Assembly: GCA_964473465.1 (NCBI GenBank)
Contig: CAYYPE010000002.1
Span: 62,001-126,000, forward strand
Source of the DNA: CALHRB01 sp964473465
Lineage (GTDB): Bacteria > Bacteroidota > Ignavibacteria > Kapaibacteriales > UBA2268
DNA length: 64,000 bases
Direction: 5' to 3'
Shown piece by piece: positions 45,567-53,524 of the stretch. The translations under genes were made by a program, and so were the position numbers. Below the pieces are notes generated by a model. It was not told where the DNA came from. It ran no database searches and saw only the letters and a program-made list of their open reading frames with translations. Numbering within the stretch: the stretch's first letter is position 1; each line of letters begins with the position of its first letter.

Positions 45567-46790
45567 ATGAAAACATTGATTTATATATTGTTATTTGGGA
45601 TAATCCTGTTTAACTACGCATTTTCACAGGGTGGGTCGAATTATTCAATATTCGGAATCGGCGATCAGATAAAAACCATTGGAGCCTCATACGACGGAAT
45701 AGCCGGCACCTCAATAGCAATACCATCTGATTATTCAATAAATTCAAATAACCCTGCACTTTGGAGCTATGTTACTCATACAAGATTGAGTGCTGGATAT
45801 AGATTTAACCAGAATTATATCACAAACAAAGACTTTTCACTTTATCAAAATAATGGGAAAATTGACGGCATAAAAATACTCTTTTCAATTGATACTTCTC
45901 TTGGAATTGCAGCAACATTTGGAGTTGTTCCTTATAGCTCGGTTAATTACTTGATATCAACCCCTGTTTTTAAAAATATTGAGGGTTTGGAACTGACTGG
46001 TCAGAACTATTATAGTGGTAGTGGTGGGCTTTCGCAAGCTTTTCTTGGAGCTTCAATCAAATTGACAGATTATGCATCAATAGGAATAATGGGATTAGCC
46101 GCTTTTGGAAAGATTTCCAATTCAATAAGAACAATATTTTATGATTATTATGGATATTCCTCCGAAACTTTATTCGAAGATTATTTTTCCGGAATAGGTT
46201 ATAAAGCAGGAATTTACATAAACCCGATTAAAAATGCCGGAATTGGTATCTTCTATGAGTCCAACCCTGAACTTGATTATCAGCGAAAAATGACATATTA
46301 TTCACAGCTTGTAACAGATTCATCGAGCAGCTTAAACCTAAGATCAAAAATACCTTCACGTTTTGGATTAGGTCTATCATATACTCTTGGCAAAGTAATG
46401 CTTGGATTTGACTATATTCAGCAGGATTTCACCAATTTTGATTACAAGGGCGGTCCACTTGTTAAATTCAAGAACTATTCCTCAATTTCATTTGGATTAA
46501 AGAGGTTAGGCAATAAATCACTTTCGGCAGAATTAGCCGATAGAATAACATACAACCTTGGCTTTGGCTATAATCAATTATATTATAATATTTCTTCTAC
46601 TGATATCAATGAAATTTACGGTTCATTTGGTTTTGAAATACCCATAGTTGGAACGGCAATCTTGAACGCTGCAATAACTCTTGGAAGCCGTGGAACAAAC
46701 GATAATGGACTTTTGAAAGAAATGTTCGGACGTTTGAATATTGATATAAGTATTGGAGAAATATGGTTCAAACCATATAGAAGGGATTAA
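45567..46790 (+). CDS. Outer-membrane beta-barrel protein (OmpP1/FadL- or PorV-like)
   Basis: 407 residues with a signal peptide to about residue 21 (YAFSQ). GSNYSIFGIGD followed by a TSIAIPSDYSINSNNPAL block, which resembles the inward N-terminal segment of FadL/OmpP1-type and PorV-type barrels, then alternating amphipathic strands to the end. It probably forms a 14-stranded outer-membrane barrel. It is translated 3 bp after the lipoprotein gene and 5 bp before fbp, so envelope and metabolic genes share a transcript. Neither FadL nor PorV identity is certain. Confidence 0.7.
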   Translation: MKTLIYILLFGIILFNYAFSQGGSNYSIFGIGDQIKTIGASYDGIAGTSIAIPSDYSINSNNPALWSYVTHTRLSAGYRFNQNYITNKDFSLYQNNGKIDGIKILFSIDTSLGIAATFGVVPYSSVNYLISTPVFKNIEGLELTGQNYYSGSGGLSQAFLGASIKLTDYASIGIMGLAAFGKISNSIRTIFYDYYGYSSETLFEDYFSGIGYKAGIYINPIKNAGIGIFYESNPELDYQRKMTYYSQLVTDSSSSLNLRSKIPSRFGLGLSYTLGKVMLGFDYIQQDFTNFDYKGGPLVKFKNYSSISFGLKRLGNKSLSAELADRITYNLGFGYNQLYYNISSTDINEIYGSFGFEIPIVGTAILNAAITLGSRGTNDNGLLKEMFGRLNIDISIGEIWFKPYRRD

Positions 46791-46795
46791 AAAAG

Positions 46796-47809
46796 ATGGC
46801 ATTGATCAATATTTCGGGGCTTGTAACAATTAATTCTCATATTGCAAGGGAAGAGGCATTATATCCCGAAGCAACAGGAAAATTTACCAGTTTGATAAAC
46901 GATTTAACTCTGGCAATGCGGATAATTGCATGGGAAGTCCGCAGAGCTGGTATCAACGATATTCTTGGACTTACTGAAAGCACTAATGTTCATGGCGAAA
47001 AAGTCAGAAAGCTCGATGAATACGCAAATAGTATCATTAATCGTGCTATGGATCATAGCGGTCACTTTTGTATTATGGCTTCGGAAGAATCACAGGGTAT
47101 GATTAAAATACCCGAAAAATTCAAAAAAGGAAAATATGTTCTTGTCTTTGATCCACTTGATGGCTCAACAAATATTGACGTTAATGCACCAATTGGAACA
47201 GTCTTTTCGATTTATAGAAGATTAGACCCTCAATCCGAGACTGATGGCACGCTTGATGATATTCTTCAAAAGGGTGTTAATCAAGTTGCAGCAGGATATT
47301 TTCTTTTCGGCAGCAGCACAATATTTGTCTATACAAGTGGAAATGGCTTGAATGTATTCACTTATGATCCAACCATTGGAGAATTCATTTTAACTTTCGA
47401 AAATTTAAAAATTCCCAAATCTGGAAATTATTATAGCGTAAATGAAGGATATTATTATGGTTGGGATAAAAAAATCCAGAACTATGTGAATTATCTTAAG
47501 TCCTCGTATGACAGTAAAAAATCTTATTCACTTCGTTATATTGCTACAGCTGTGGCAGACATTCACAGGACATTGCACTATGGCGGCATTTATATGTATC
47601 CCCCAGACAAAAAAATGCCCAATGGAAAAATCCGACTGGTTTACGAAGCAAATCCACTTGCAATGATTATAGAACAGGCCGGGGGAAAAGCTATTGATGG
47701 ACAAAGAAGAATTTTAGACATAAAGCCAGAATCCATTCATCAAAGGGTTCCTTTCTATGCCGGAAGTGTTGATGAAGTTGAGTTGCTTGAAAAATTTCTT
47801 AACGAGTAA
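46796..47809 (+). CDS. fbp: Class 1 fructose-1,6-bisphosphatase
   Basis: 337 residues. The metal-binding signature VFDPLDGSTNID is intact, as are SEESQGM (substrate/metal Glu), the sugar-phosphate region GYYYGWDKKIQNYV, RYIATAVADIHRTL and LVYEANPLAMIIEQAGGKA. It dephosphorylates fructose-1,6-bisphosphate in gluconeogenesis. It starts 5 bp after the barrel gene. It lies in the same region as the glycogen-synthase-family gene, suggesting sugar-storage metabolism, though the link may be coincidental. Confidence 0.93.
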   Translation: MALINISGLVTINSHIAREEALYPEATGKFTSLINDLTLAMRIIAWEVRRAGINDILGLTESTNVHGEKVRKLDEYANSIINRAMDHSGHFCIMASEESQGMIKIPEKFKKGKYVLVFDPLDGSTNIDVNAPIGTVFSIYRRLDPQSETDGTLDDILQKGVNQVAAGYFLFGSSTIFVYTSGNGLNVFTYDPTIGEFILTFENLKIPKSGNYYSVNEGYYYGWDKKIQNYVNYLKSSYDSKKSYSLRYIATAVADIHRTLHYGGIYMYPPDKKMPNGKIRLVYEANPLAMIIEQAGGKAIDGQRRILDIKPESIHQRVPFYAGSVDEVELLEKFLNE

Positions 47810-47838
47810 TACTGTATAAATAATCTTTGCCATAACCT

Positions 47839-48552
47839 ATGCACCTGAACAGTTTACTTTTCACACAAATCGTTAAGACGGGTTTCAGAATTGCAAATCT
47901 TGGTTGTGGAGTTAATGAGGTTCTGTGGTATAGGCATCTGCCCTCCAATTGTATAATTGATGGTTATGATTTGAATATTCCGAACGAAGGTTTCAACTTA
48001 AACAATTCAAGATTTAATTTTTTTAAAAAAGATATTACAAAACTATATAAACTCGAAAATTTAAAAGAAATATACGATTTAGTAATTGCTGATAATGTTT
48101 ATTCAAGTAAGAAAAATACTGATGAACTGACACAATCAATCAAGCACATTCTGAAACCTGATGGCTTTATTCACATTGGAATACCCGATGCAAGTAATTT
48201 TACAGACTGTTTCTATCGTTTGGTTCATACTGATGGCGGTGGTCATATAAATGATTTTACAAAAGACACAATGCTCGAGCTGATGAAGAAATTCGGATTC
48301 AAGCCATATAAAATCAGGGAATGGCCAGAAGATTGGATGTGGCTGGAAAGTGCTCTCGATTTGGAGCATTATAATAAAGAATATATTTCAAAAGCTGATT
48401 TAACATATATTGCCAACCAATTCCGTAAAGAACTTCTCCCCGAAAAAGGATATTTTTATGGCTGGGAATTTCTGTTTGTTAGGGACAATCACCCTGTATT
48501 AACCACGAAAACACCTGTCAGAAGAGGCTATGGAGATTATATCTCTAAATAA
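47839..48552 (+). CDS. Class I SAM-dependent methyltransferase
   Basis: 237 residues. The SAM site is IANLGCGVNEVLW (motif I), followed by IDGYDLNIPN (acidic loop), DLVIADNVYSS and HILKPDGFIHIGIPD (motifs IV-V). GGGHINDFTKDTMLELMKKFGF is typical of small-molecule or lipid-like methyltransferases of the UbiE/Methyltransf_11 group. The substrate cannot be read. It lies 29 bp after fbp and is probably cotranscribed. Confidence 0.75.
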   Translation: MHLNSLLFTQIVKTGFRIANLGCGVNEVLWYRHLPSNCIIDGYDLNIPNEGFNLNNSRFNFFKKDITKLYKLENLKEIYDLVIADNVYSSKKNTDELTQSIKHILKPDGFIHIGIPDASNFTDCFYRLVHTDGGGHINDFTKDTMLELMKKFGFKPYKIREWPEDWMWLESALDLEHYNKEYISKADLTYIANQFRKELLPEKGYFYGWEFLFVRDNHPVLTTKTPVRRGYGDYISK

Positions 48553-48650
48553 GCAAAAATCTTTTCCTTATTGTATTTTTATTCCGAGGGATACCGGAGC
48601 CAATGAATATTTCAGAGTGCCTCTGGCCAAAAAGTGGATAATTGTATAGA

Positions 48651-48681
48651 AAAAAAACAAGGGGCATGCCCTTGTTTTTTT
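48651..48681. terminator. Bidirectional terminator between methyltransferase and DUF2795 genes
   Basis: A run of A then CAAG, the palindrome GGGCATGCCC (48662-48671), then CTTG and T7. It serves transcripts from both directions. Confidence 0.75.
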
Positions 48682-48717
48682 GAGAGTAGAACACAGATTT
48701 CTGTAAGTTATAAGCAG

Positions 48718-48957
48718 TTAGAAGTATTGCTCTTCTTCGTCATCGTTATAAAAATACTCTTCAGAGGAAATATCCTCGTATTCGGGCCATAGATCTTCAA
48801 TGCCTTCGATTAATTCATCAGTATCATCCAATTCATAAAGATTATCAATAACTTGCTGAGGGCAACCGGAACGATTGGCATAATCAATTAGTTCCTCTTT
48901 GGTTGCTGGCCAGGGAGCGTCTTCTAAATACTTTGCTAATTCAGGAGTCCAGAACAT
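48718..48957 (-). CDS. DUF2795 family small acidic protein
   Basis: 79 residues, strongly acidic toward the end (DDEEEQYF). WTPELAKYLEDAPWPATKEELIDYANRSGCPQ, a helical pattern, followed by VIDNLYELDDTDE, matches the DUF2795 family. The molecular function is unknown; many members sit near stress or cell-surface genes. A TTTGAGG ribosome site precedes the start. It stands alone between two terminator-bounded units. Confidence 0.8.
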   Translation of the reverse strand: MFWTPELAKYLEDAPWPATKEELIDYANRSGCPQQVIDNLYELDDTDELIEGIEDLWPEYEDISSEEYFYNDDEEEQYF

Positions 48958-49162
48958 AATTTATTCCTCAAATTTTTTGTTATCAATATTTAAATTTGGC
49001 AAAAATATAAAAATTTTAATCCTGATTATAATCGAAAGAATTTAAGTTCTATTTTAGTTATTTCCTCATTTTAATTAACATTCTAAACTATGTTTTTTAA
49101 AAAAACTTAAAAAACAATCCAAAAAGTTTTGCAAATATAATATAGTCGAAATAGAAAAAAAA

Positions 49163-49630
49163 TTAAAAAATAATTTTCAATTGATTTGAGTTACTATCGA
49201 ATGTATATTGATATTTCTTTAAGGAAGAAATATTAGAGCCGTCATCAGGACCTTTGACCACCGAACCATCGCTGGCTGAAAATCTTGAGTTATGGCAGTA
49301 GCAGTTAAGGATATTACTGCTATCCGGGACATCTACTTCACAGCCCTGATGAGTGCAAAATAAACTAAGAATCAAAAACTCTGTCTGACTCTTCCTGATA
49401 ATAAGAAGAGGTAGGTTATTTTCGGTAATTTTTTGAAATTTACCTACTTCGTTCAAGACAGGATATTGATTAAGACTGATGAGCAATTCCTTGCTTTTAA
49501 TTCCTGTAGGTTCCTGATGTTCACAGGAATTCAGTAACTGAGATAGAGGAACAAATACCAGACCTGCCCCAATTGCAGAGCCAAAATTTAATATAAATTT
49601 TCGTCTATTTTCTGTATTTTTCATAATCAT
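49163..49630 (-). CDS. Exported Rieske [2Fe-2S] protein
   Basis: 155 residues. An N-terminal twin-Arg-like NRRKFI segment with a hydrophobic stretch and a Cys at residue 36 (LLNSC) suggests a Tat-exported, membrane- or lipid-anchored protein. The cluster ligands are Cys92/His94 in CTHQGC and Cys110/His113 in CYCHNSRF; Cys97 and Cys112 can form the stabilising disulfide of high-potential Rieske proteins. Usually such a protein partners cytochrome b in a bc-type complex, but no cytochrome b gene is here. The length fits a small QcrA-like subunit. It is the last gene of the minus-strand redox cluster, after a hairpin. The ATG could also be 49624. Confidence 0.85.
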   Translation of the reverse strand: MIMKNTENRRKFILNFGSAIGAGLVFVPLSQLLNSCEHQEPTGIKSKELLISLNQYPVLNEVGKFQKITENNLPLLIIRKSQTEFLILSLFCTHQGCEVDVPDSSNILNCYCHNSRFSASDGSVVKGPDDGSNISSLKKYQYTFDSNSNQLKIIF

Positions 49631-49645
49631 TTTGAAATAAAGTGA

Positions 49646-49677
49646 AAGTTACCACCATTGATTTATGGTGGCAACTT
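49646..49677 (-). terminator. Hairpin between yceI-like and Rieske genes (partial terminator or attenuator)
   Basis: A 13-bp stem (AAGTTACCACCAT / ATGGTGGCAACTT, one mismatch that becomes G-U in the minus-strand RNA) with a 6-nt loop, followed in the minus direction by a T-containing stretch. It lies 16 bp upstream of the Rieske start and could lower its expression relative to the genes before it. Confidence 0.5.
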
Positions 49678-49688
49678 ATTTAAAAAGC

Positions 49689-50360
49689 TTAATTTGAATT
49701 ATAGAATAATTTAAATGTTATATCAATTTCTTTTCCAACTTTGCTTCCAATGACACCTTTAGTTCCCTGAACTTTATAGTCAGCGAGTTTAATAGAAAAT
49801 GACCCCTCGACAAAAAGGAAATCACCATTGGCTCTTTTCTTGGTAAAATCAGATTCTTTTACAAAAGTAATTTTAACTTTTGCGGTTATGTTTTTGGAAA
49901 TACCTCTCATGGTAAATACCCCAACTGCAGTTGCTTCGGCAGTAGCTCTTCCGAGAGGCGGATCTTTCTGAACGACTTTGACATCCTTCAGATTTTTTAG
50001 TTCAAATTTTATTTCTGGGAACTGTGAAGCATCTAACCAATTTGGCCCATGAAGATGCTCATCTCTTGTTTTGATACCTGTTTCCATCCCGTTTACCTTG
50101 AAAATCACTGTTCCGGTTGCATTTTCAATGTTTGCGGGATTTAAAGTAACTGAACTTGAGATTACATCTTTATCCACGAACCCGGTAATATCTTCTAGTG
50201 GAGCAGAAGAACTGAAGCGAAGTTCGTTTTGTCCGACATTGTTGTTTAGACTGAACTTTTTGTCTCCCGATAAATTCAGTCCGAAATCGGTTGAAAAGGC
50301 TGGATTAAGGGCTGAAATAAACAGAGCCCCTAAAGCTATTAATTTTATTAATTTAAACAT
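49689..50360 (-). CDS. YceI family periplasmic protein
   Basis: 223 residues with a signal peptide (to about residue 23, PAFSTD). The YceI lipocalin-like fold is recognisable: SVTLNPANIENATGTVIFKVNGM, HLHGPNWLDASQFPEIKFELKNL, GVFTMRGISKNITAKVKITF and the terminal DITFKLFYNS. YceI proteins bind isoprenoid or other hydrophobic ligands in the periplasm. Its place in a cluster of exported haem and iron-sulfur proteins suggests it carries a quinone-like or lipid ligand for electron transfer. AAGGTG precedes the start. Ligand identity is not shown by the sequence. Confidence 0.88.
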   Translation of the reverse strand: MFKLIKLIALGALFISALNPAFSTDFGLNLSGDKKFSLNNNVGQNELRFSSSAPLEDITGFVDKDVISSSVTLNPANIENATGTVIFKVNGMETGIKTRDEHLHGPNWLDASQFPEIKFELKNLKDVKVVQKDPPLGRATAEATAVGVFTMRGISKNITAKVKITFVKESDFTKKRANGDFLFVEGSFSIKLADYKVQGTKGVIGSKVGKEIDITFKLFYNSN

Positions 50361-50439
50361 AATTCACCTTGATAAATATTAAAAATATTCCTTAATAACG
50401 AAATAGTTTTATATCTATTAATTTATTAATTAACATTGA

Positions 50440-50781
50440 TTAAATATTTGTTCTGATTTCTTTCTTATTTTTTTGAATTCTTAACATTATAAAACCAAAT
50501 ATGCTTAATGCTATAAAGGCAGAGGATAAGGGTATCACACCAAGAAAAATCTTGGGAGAAATTTTGTCTGTTGGTGGCAATAATCCCAGCCAGAATCCTT
50601 TTTGAATTTCAGTTTTTTCGAATTTCTGACCAAAAATCGGGTCGAACTCTTCTGTTTTTATCTCCTTTTGTTCCATAGAATAGATTAGCATTCGTCCATA
50701 ATCATTGCTATCCGATAGCCAGAGAACTATTACTGGAAGAACTAAAATTAAAGATATTATGCTTAAATATTTCCAAAACAT
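50440..50781 (-). CDS. Small two-helix membrane protein of the redox cluster
   Basis: 113 residues. An N-terminal membrane helix (YLSIISLILVLPVIVLWL), a polar loop of about 50 residues with acidic segments (EFDPIFGQKFEKTEIQ), and a second membrane helix (about 78-103), then a basic tail. It contains no haem or cluster motif. I recognise no family. It starts 19 bp after the barrel-cytochrome gene, with GAGG upstream, so it is cotranscribed with it and could assist assembly or anchor an electron carrier in the inner membrane. This is inferred. Confidence 0.65.
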   Translation of the reverse strand: MFWKYLSIISLILVLPVIVLWLSDSNDYGRMLIYSMEQKEIKTEEFDPIFGQKFEKTEIQKGFWLGLLPPTDKISPKIFLGVIPLSSAFIALSIFGFIMLRIQKNKKEIRTNI

Positions 50782-50800
50782 AAGAAACCTCTATATTAAA

Positions 50801-51994
50801 TCAATAATAAAAATGGATTTGTAGTGTATATTGAGCTGTTGAGGATTCAACGTGAGCTCTGTCGTAAATTCTATATTCAGGCTTGATATCTAAATAAGGC
50901 AACAGGTATAAATTTGCTCCAACAACATATTGGTAGGTTGTCCATTCCAGTGTTTCAGAAAGATTTTCTTTTGTATTGGCTTTTTCGGCTCGAGCAAATA
51001 ATATAATAGAAGGAAGAACCTGATAATCAAGCTCGATAAGGAAATTGTCAGTAGTTCTTAATTCATTTTTATTTGTAGATGCATACTCGGTCAAAAGAGC
51101 GATTTTATCAGTGATACCTGCATTGAAAAACAAATTGAACATATTAAAATCTTCCCCGGTGTAATAAGACCCACCAAAATTAATATTCAAAATTCCTTCA
51201 AAAAAACGGGGATAGAACTCTAATCTGGCTAATTTAAAAATAATATTCTTACCTACTAATGGAATATTTATGTTATTTTTATTTTTTACAATATTTTCAT
51301 GCATTGATTCGGATTTAAAAACTCCAAATGTAGCGGAAAACCACTTAAAATAATTATAAGATAATTCTGCTCCCCATTCAGTATAATCTGGAGGGAGATA
51401 AGGATCGAACTGCCCAGCTGTTTGGCGAACAAGCAAAGTATGGTCATCTTGGCGTCCACCTATACTTGGCTGAATGTATCCAATTCTTAGCATAGGATAA
51501 TCAAAGTCGGGTTGAATATTAATTCCGGCTGACCATGATTTCTGACCTTTATAGAGATTACCAGTGAGCTCAGCAAAATTATACTGAGCATTAATGGACA
51601 TCCACTCAAAAGGATAATAAGCAATATAAGGAGTCAGTTGCATCAAAAAAATTTTTCTGTCAAATATTTTGAACCTGTCGCTTCCAGCCCCCCATTTCAG
51701 GCTCTGAAATCTGCTATCCAATCCAAAGTAAAAAGAGTGCTCTTCGGCGGCTTCTTCTTGAGCAGATTTGAAAAATGAATAGAAATTTTCCAATCCAATG
51801 CTTTCGGGATTTATAATAGAGGCATTTTCTTTGGAATAGACCCCAAGCTGATTTCGAAGACCGCCACCGTTAGGAGTAACATGACAATTAAGGCATCTGT
51901 TTCCCGAAAGCATTGAATAACTTGGCTTGGATGACAGGTTAGTCAAGCCAACAAAAAAGTAAATTATCAATATTATAATAATATTCATAAACAA
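50801..51994 (-). CDS. Single-haem outer-membrane barrel fusion (Cyc2-like architecture)
   Basis: 397 residues. A hydrophobic signal (to about residue 22), then at residues 34-38 the c-type haem motif CLNCH, in the pattern SMLSGNRCLNCHVTPNGGG. The rest (about 60-397) is alternating amphipathic strands ending in YTLQIHFYY, an outer-membrane barrel. A single haem fused to the N-terminus of a barrel is the architecture of Cyc2-type iron-oxidising porin-cytochromes, and other families also show it. It is followed 19 bp later by a small membrane protein and preceded by a P460-type cytochrome 3 bp upstream. It could move electrons across the outer membrane, but its donor and acceptor are not evident. 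Confidence 0.7.
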   Translation of the reverse strand: MFMNIIIILIIYFFVGLTNLSSKPSYSMLSGNRCLNCHVTPNGGGLRNQLGVYSKENASIINPESIGLENFYSFFKSAQEEAAEEHSFYFGLDSRFQSLKWGAGSDRFKIFDRKIFLMQLTPYIAYYPFEWMSINAQYNFAELTGNLYKGQKSWSAGINIQPDFDYPMLRIGYIQPSIGGRQDDHTLLVRQTAGQFDPYLPPDYTEWGAELSYNYFKWFSATFGVFKSESMHENIVKNKNNINIPLVGKNIIFKLARLEFYPRFFEGILNINFGGSYYTGEDFNMFNLFFNAGITDKIALLTEYASTNKNELRTTDNFLIELDYQVLPSIILFARAEKANTKENLSETLEWTTYQYVVGANLYLLPYLDIKPEYRIYDRAHVESSTAQYTLQIHFYY

Positions 51995-51997
51995 AAT

Positions 51998-52504
51998 TTA
52001 TTTAGAAAATACATAATCTTTACTTGATTTGACAGAAGAATGACAAGTGTTGCACATATTGTTCATTAATTTATCACCTCTGTCTTTAATCGAACCATTC
52101 GAGTTAAGAATAAACCATTCCCATCCATTATGATCTTTGTTGAAACTGCTTCCACCTCTTTTAGCCATTCCAACAACCATAATTTCAGTTCCGTTTTGAG
52201 CTAATGTTTGTTTAACGACTATTGTTCCATTTGGATATTGTCCATTCGAACCTTTTTGTGCATTTGATTGCTTTATGTAGATTTTTCTTTTAACAGTATT
52301 ATCATTACCAGAATGAGCTTCGCCAAGAGCTGGATCAGGACCACTTTTTTCAGCAACCATAGTCCAGCTCATCCAATTTGAAAAATCACTATCCGAAGCA
52401 ATAAATTCGGTGGGTGGGTTTGTGGAAGTGTCGCTGGAACAAGCATACAAGAACCCCATTAGGCATAACAAAGCTAATGTCCTTGATAATTTTGAATTAA
52501 ACAT
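51998..52504 (-). CDS. Cytochrome P460-type lipoprotein
   Basis: 168 residues from the ATG at 52504, chosen because it begins a lipoprotein signal with lipobox FLYAC (Cys22). The mature part has the P460 strands: DFSNWMSWTMV, VKRKIYIKQ, YPNGTIVVKQ and a GGSS loop followed by WEWFILN, then the C-terminal haem motif CNTCH (residues 151-155) and a DYVF end, all typical of cytochrome P460/c'-beta families. P460 carries a Lys-haem cross-link and oxidises hydroxylamine or NO; whether the cross-linking Lys exists here cannot be told by eye (Lys98 is one candidate). It leads the redox cluster, 3 bp before the barrel-cytochrome gene. Confidence 0.78.
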   Translation of the reverse strand: MFNSKLSRTLALLCLMGFLYACSSDTSTNPPTEFIASDSDFSNWMSWTMVAEKSGPDPALGEAHSGNDNTVKRKIYIKQSNAQKGSNGQYPNGTIVVKQTLAQNGTEIMVVGMAKRGGSSFNKDHNGWEWFILNSNGSIKDRGDKLMNNMCNTCHSSVKSSKDYVFSK

Positions 52505-52678
52505 ACAATACTCTAAAAATGAAACAATAAACATAAGTTAATATAGGATAAACTATAATTTAGTTACACTTAAATCTTAATATTTTTTATTTCATTTTTA
52601 TTTATTTATATTTCTTGCACTTATTATTTTGATAAATAAGCTATTTTGCATAGTTGTTAGGATAATTTCTTTAAAAAA

Positions 52679-53524
52679 ATGACAATAATTGAGGCAATCA
52701 TACTCGGGATTATTCAGGGTTTGACTGAATTCATACCAATAAGCAGCACAGCCCACTTGACTCTGGCTGGTAATCTAATGGGACTAATTGACCCATCAAA
52801 TCCAGAAAAGTGGACTGCATTCATTGCAGTAATCCAGCTTGGAACACTCGTAGCGGTTTTGATTTATTTTTTCAGGGATATTTTAGGTATCAGTAATAAT
52901 TTCATTATAGAGAATTTTTCTAAAAATCGACGAAGATTCGAAACACAATCTTCAGAGTCAAAATTGGGATGGTATATCATTATTGGCACAATTCCAATTG
53001 TTGTTATAGGATTAGCCATTAAAAAAATAATTGAAGGAAATTTGACCAAAGACCCTCTTGTGATAGCTATAGCACTTATCTCGCTCGCGATAATTCTTAC
53101 AATTGCAGAAAAATCATCGAAATTCAATAGGGATTTGAAAGACATAAAATTAAAGGATTCATTGCTCATAGGTTTGGCTCAAGCAATTGCATTAATACCT
53201 GGATCTTCACGTTCAGGTACAACTATTACAGCCGGATTGTTTTTAGGTTTCAATCGGGAAGCCGCCGCAAGATTTTCATTCCTTCTGAGTATTCCGGCAA
53301 TATTTGCAAGCGGAATTTACGAATTTTATAAAAGCATTGCTTTTATTGATACAAATCAAATTATTGCTATCGTCGTTGCAACAATTTCAGCTGGGATAAG
53401 CGGTTATCTTTCCATAGCATTTTTGCTGAACTATTTGAAAAAAAGGACAACATTTCTTTTCATATGGTATAGAATTGGTCTTGGAATATTAATTTTAATA
53501 TTAATTTATGCAAGAATTTTCTGA
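52679..53524 (+). CDS. uppP: Undecaprenyl-diphosphate phosphatase (UppP/BacA)
   Basis: 281 residues with about eight membrane segments. Both signature loops are present: GLTEFIPISSTAHLTL near the N-terminus (Glu, Ser/Thr and His) and LIPGSSRSGTTITAGLFLG in the second half (Arg). It recycles undecaprenyl diphosphate to the monophosphate carrier lipid for peptidoglycan and other surface glycans, and gives bacitracin resistance. Its end overlaps the next gene by 17 bp, so the two are coupled. Confidence 0.94.
   Translation: MTIIEAIILGIIQGLTEFIPISSTAHLTLAGNLMGLIDPSNPEKWTAFIAVIQLGTLVAVLIYFFRDILGISNNFIIENFSKNRRRFETQSSESKLGWYIIIGTIPIVVIGLAIKKIIEGNLTKDPLVIAIALISLAIILTIAEKSSKFNRDLKDIKLKDSLLIGLAQAIALIPGSSRSGTTITAGLFLGFNREAAARFSFLLSIPAIFASGIYEFYKSIAFIDTNQIIAIVVATISAGISGYLSIAFLLNYLKKRTTFLFIWYRIGLGILILILIYARIF

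Noticed and set aside
45567..46790. Assignment of this barrel as PorV
   Set aside because: The N-terminal block resembles PorV/FadL broadly, but the PorV start motif is not present.
49163..49630. Rieske gene as part of a bc1 complex operon
   Set aside because: No cytochrome b or cytochrome c1 gene is adjacent.
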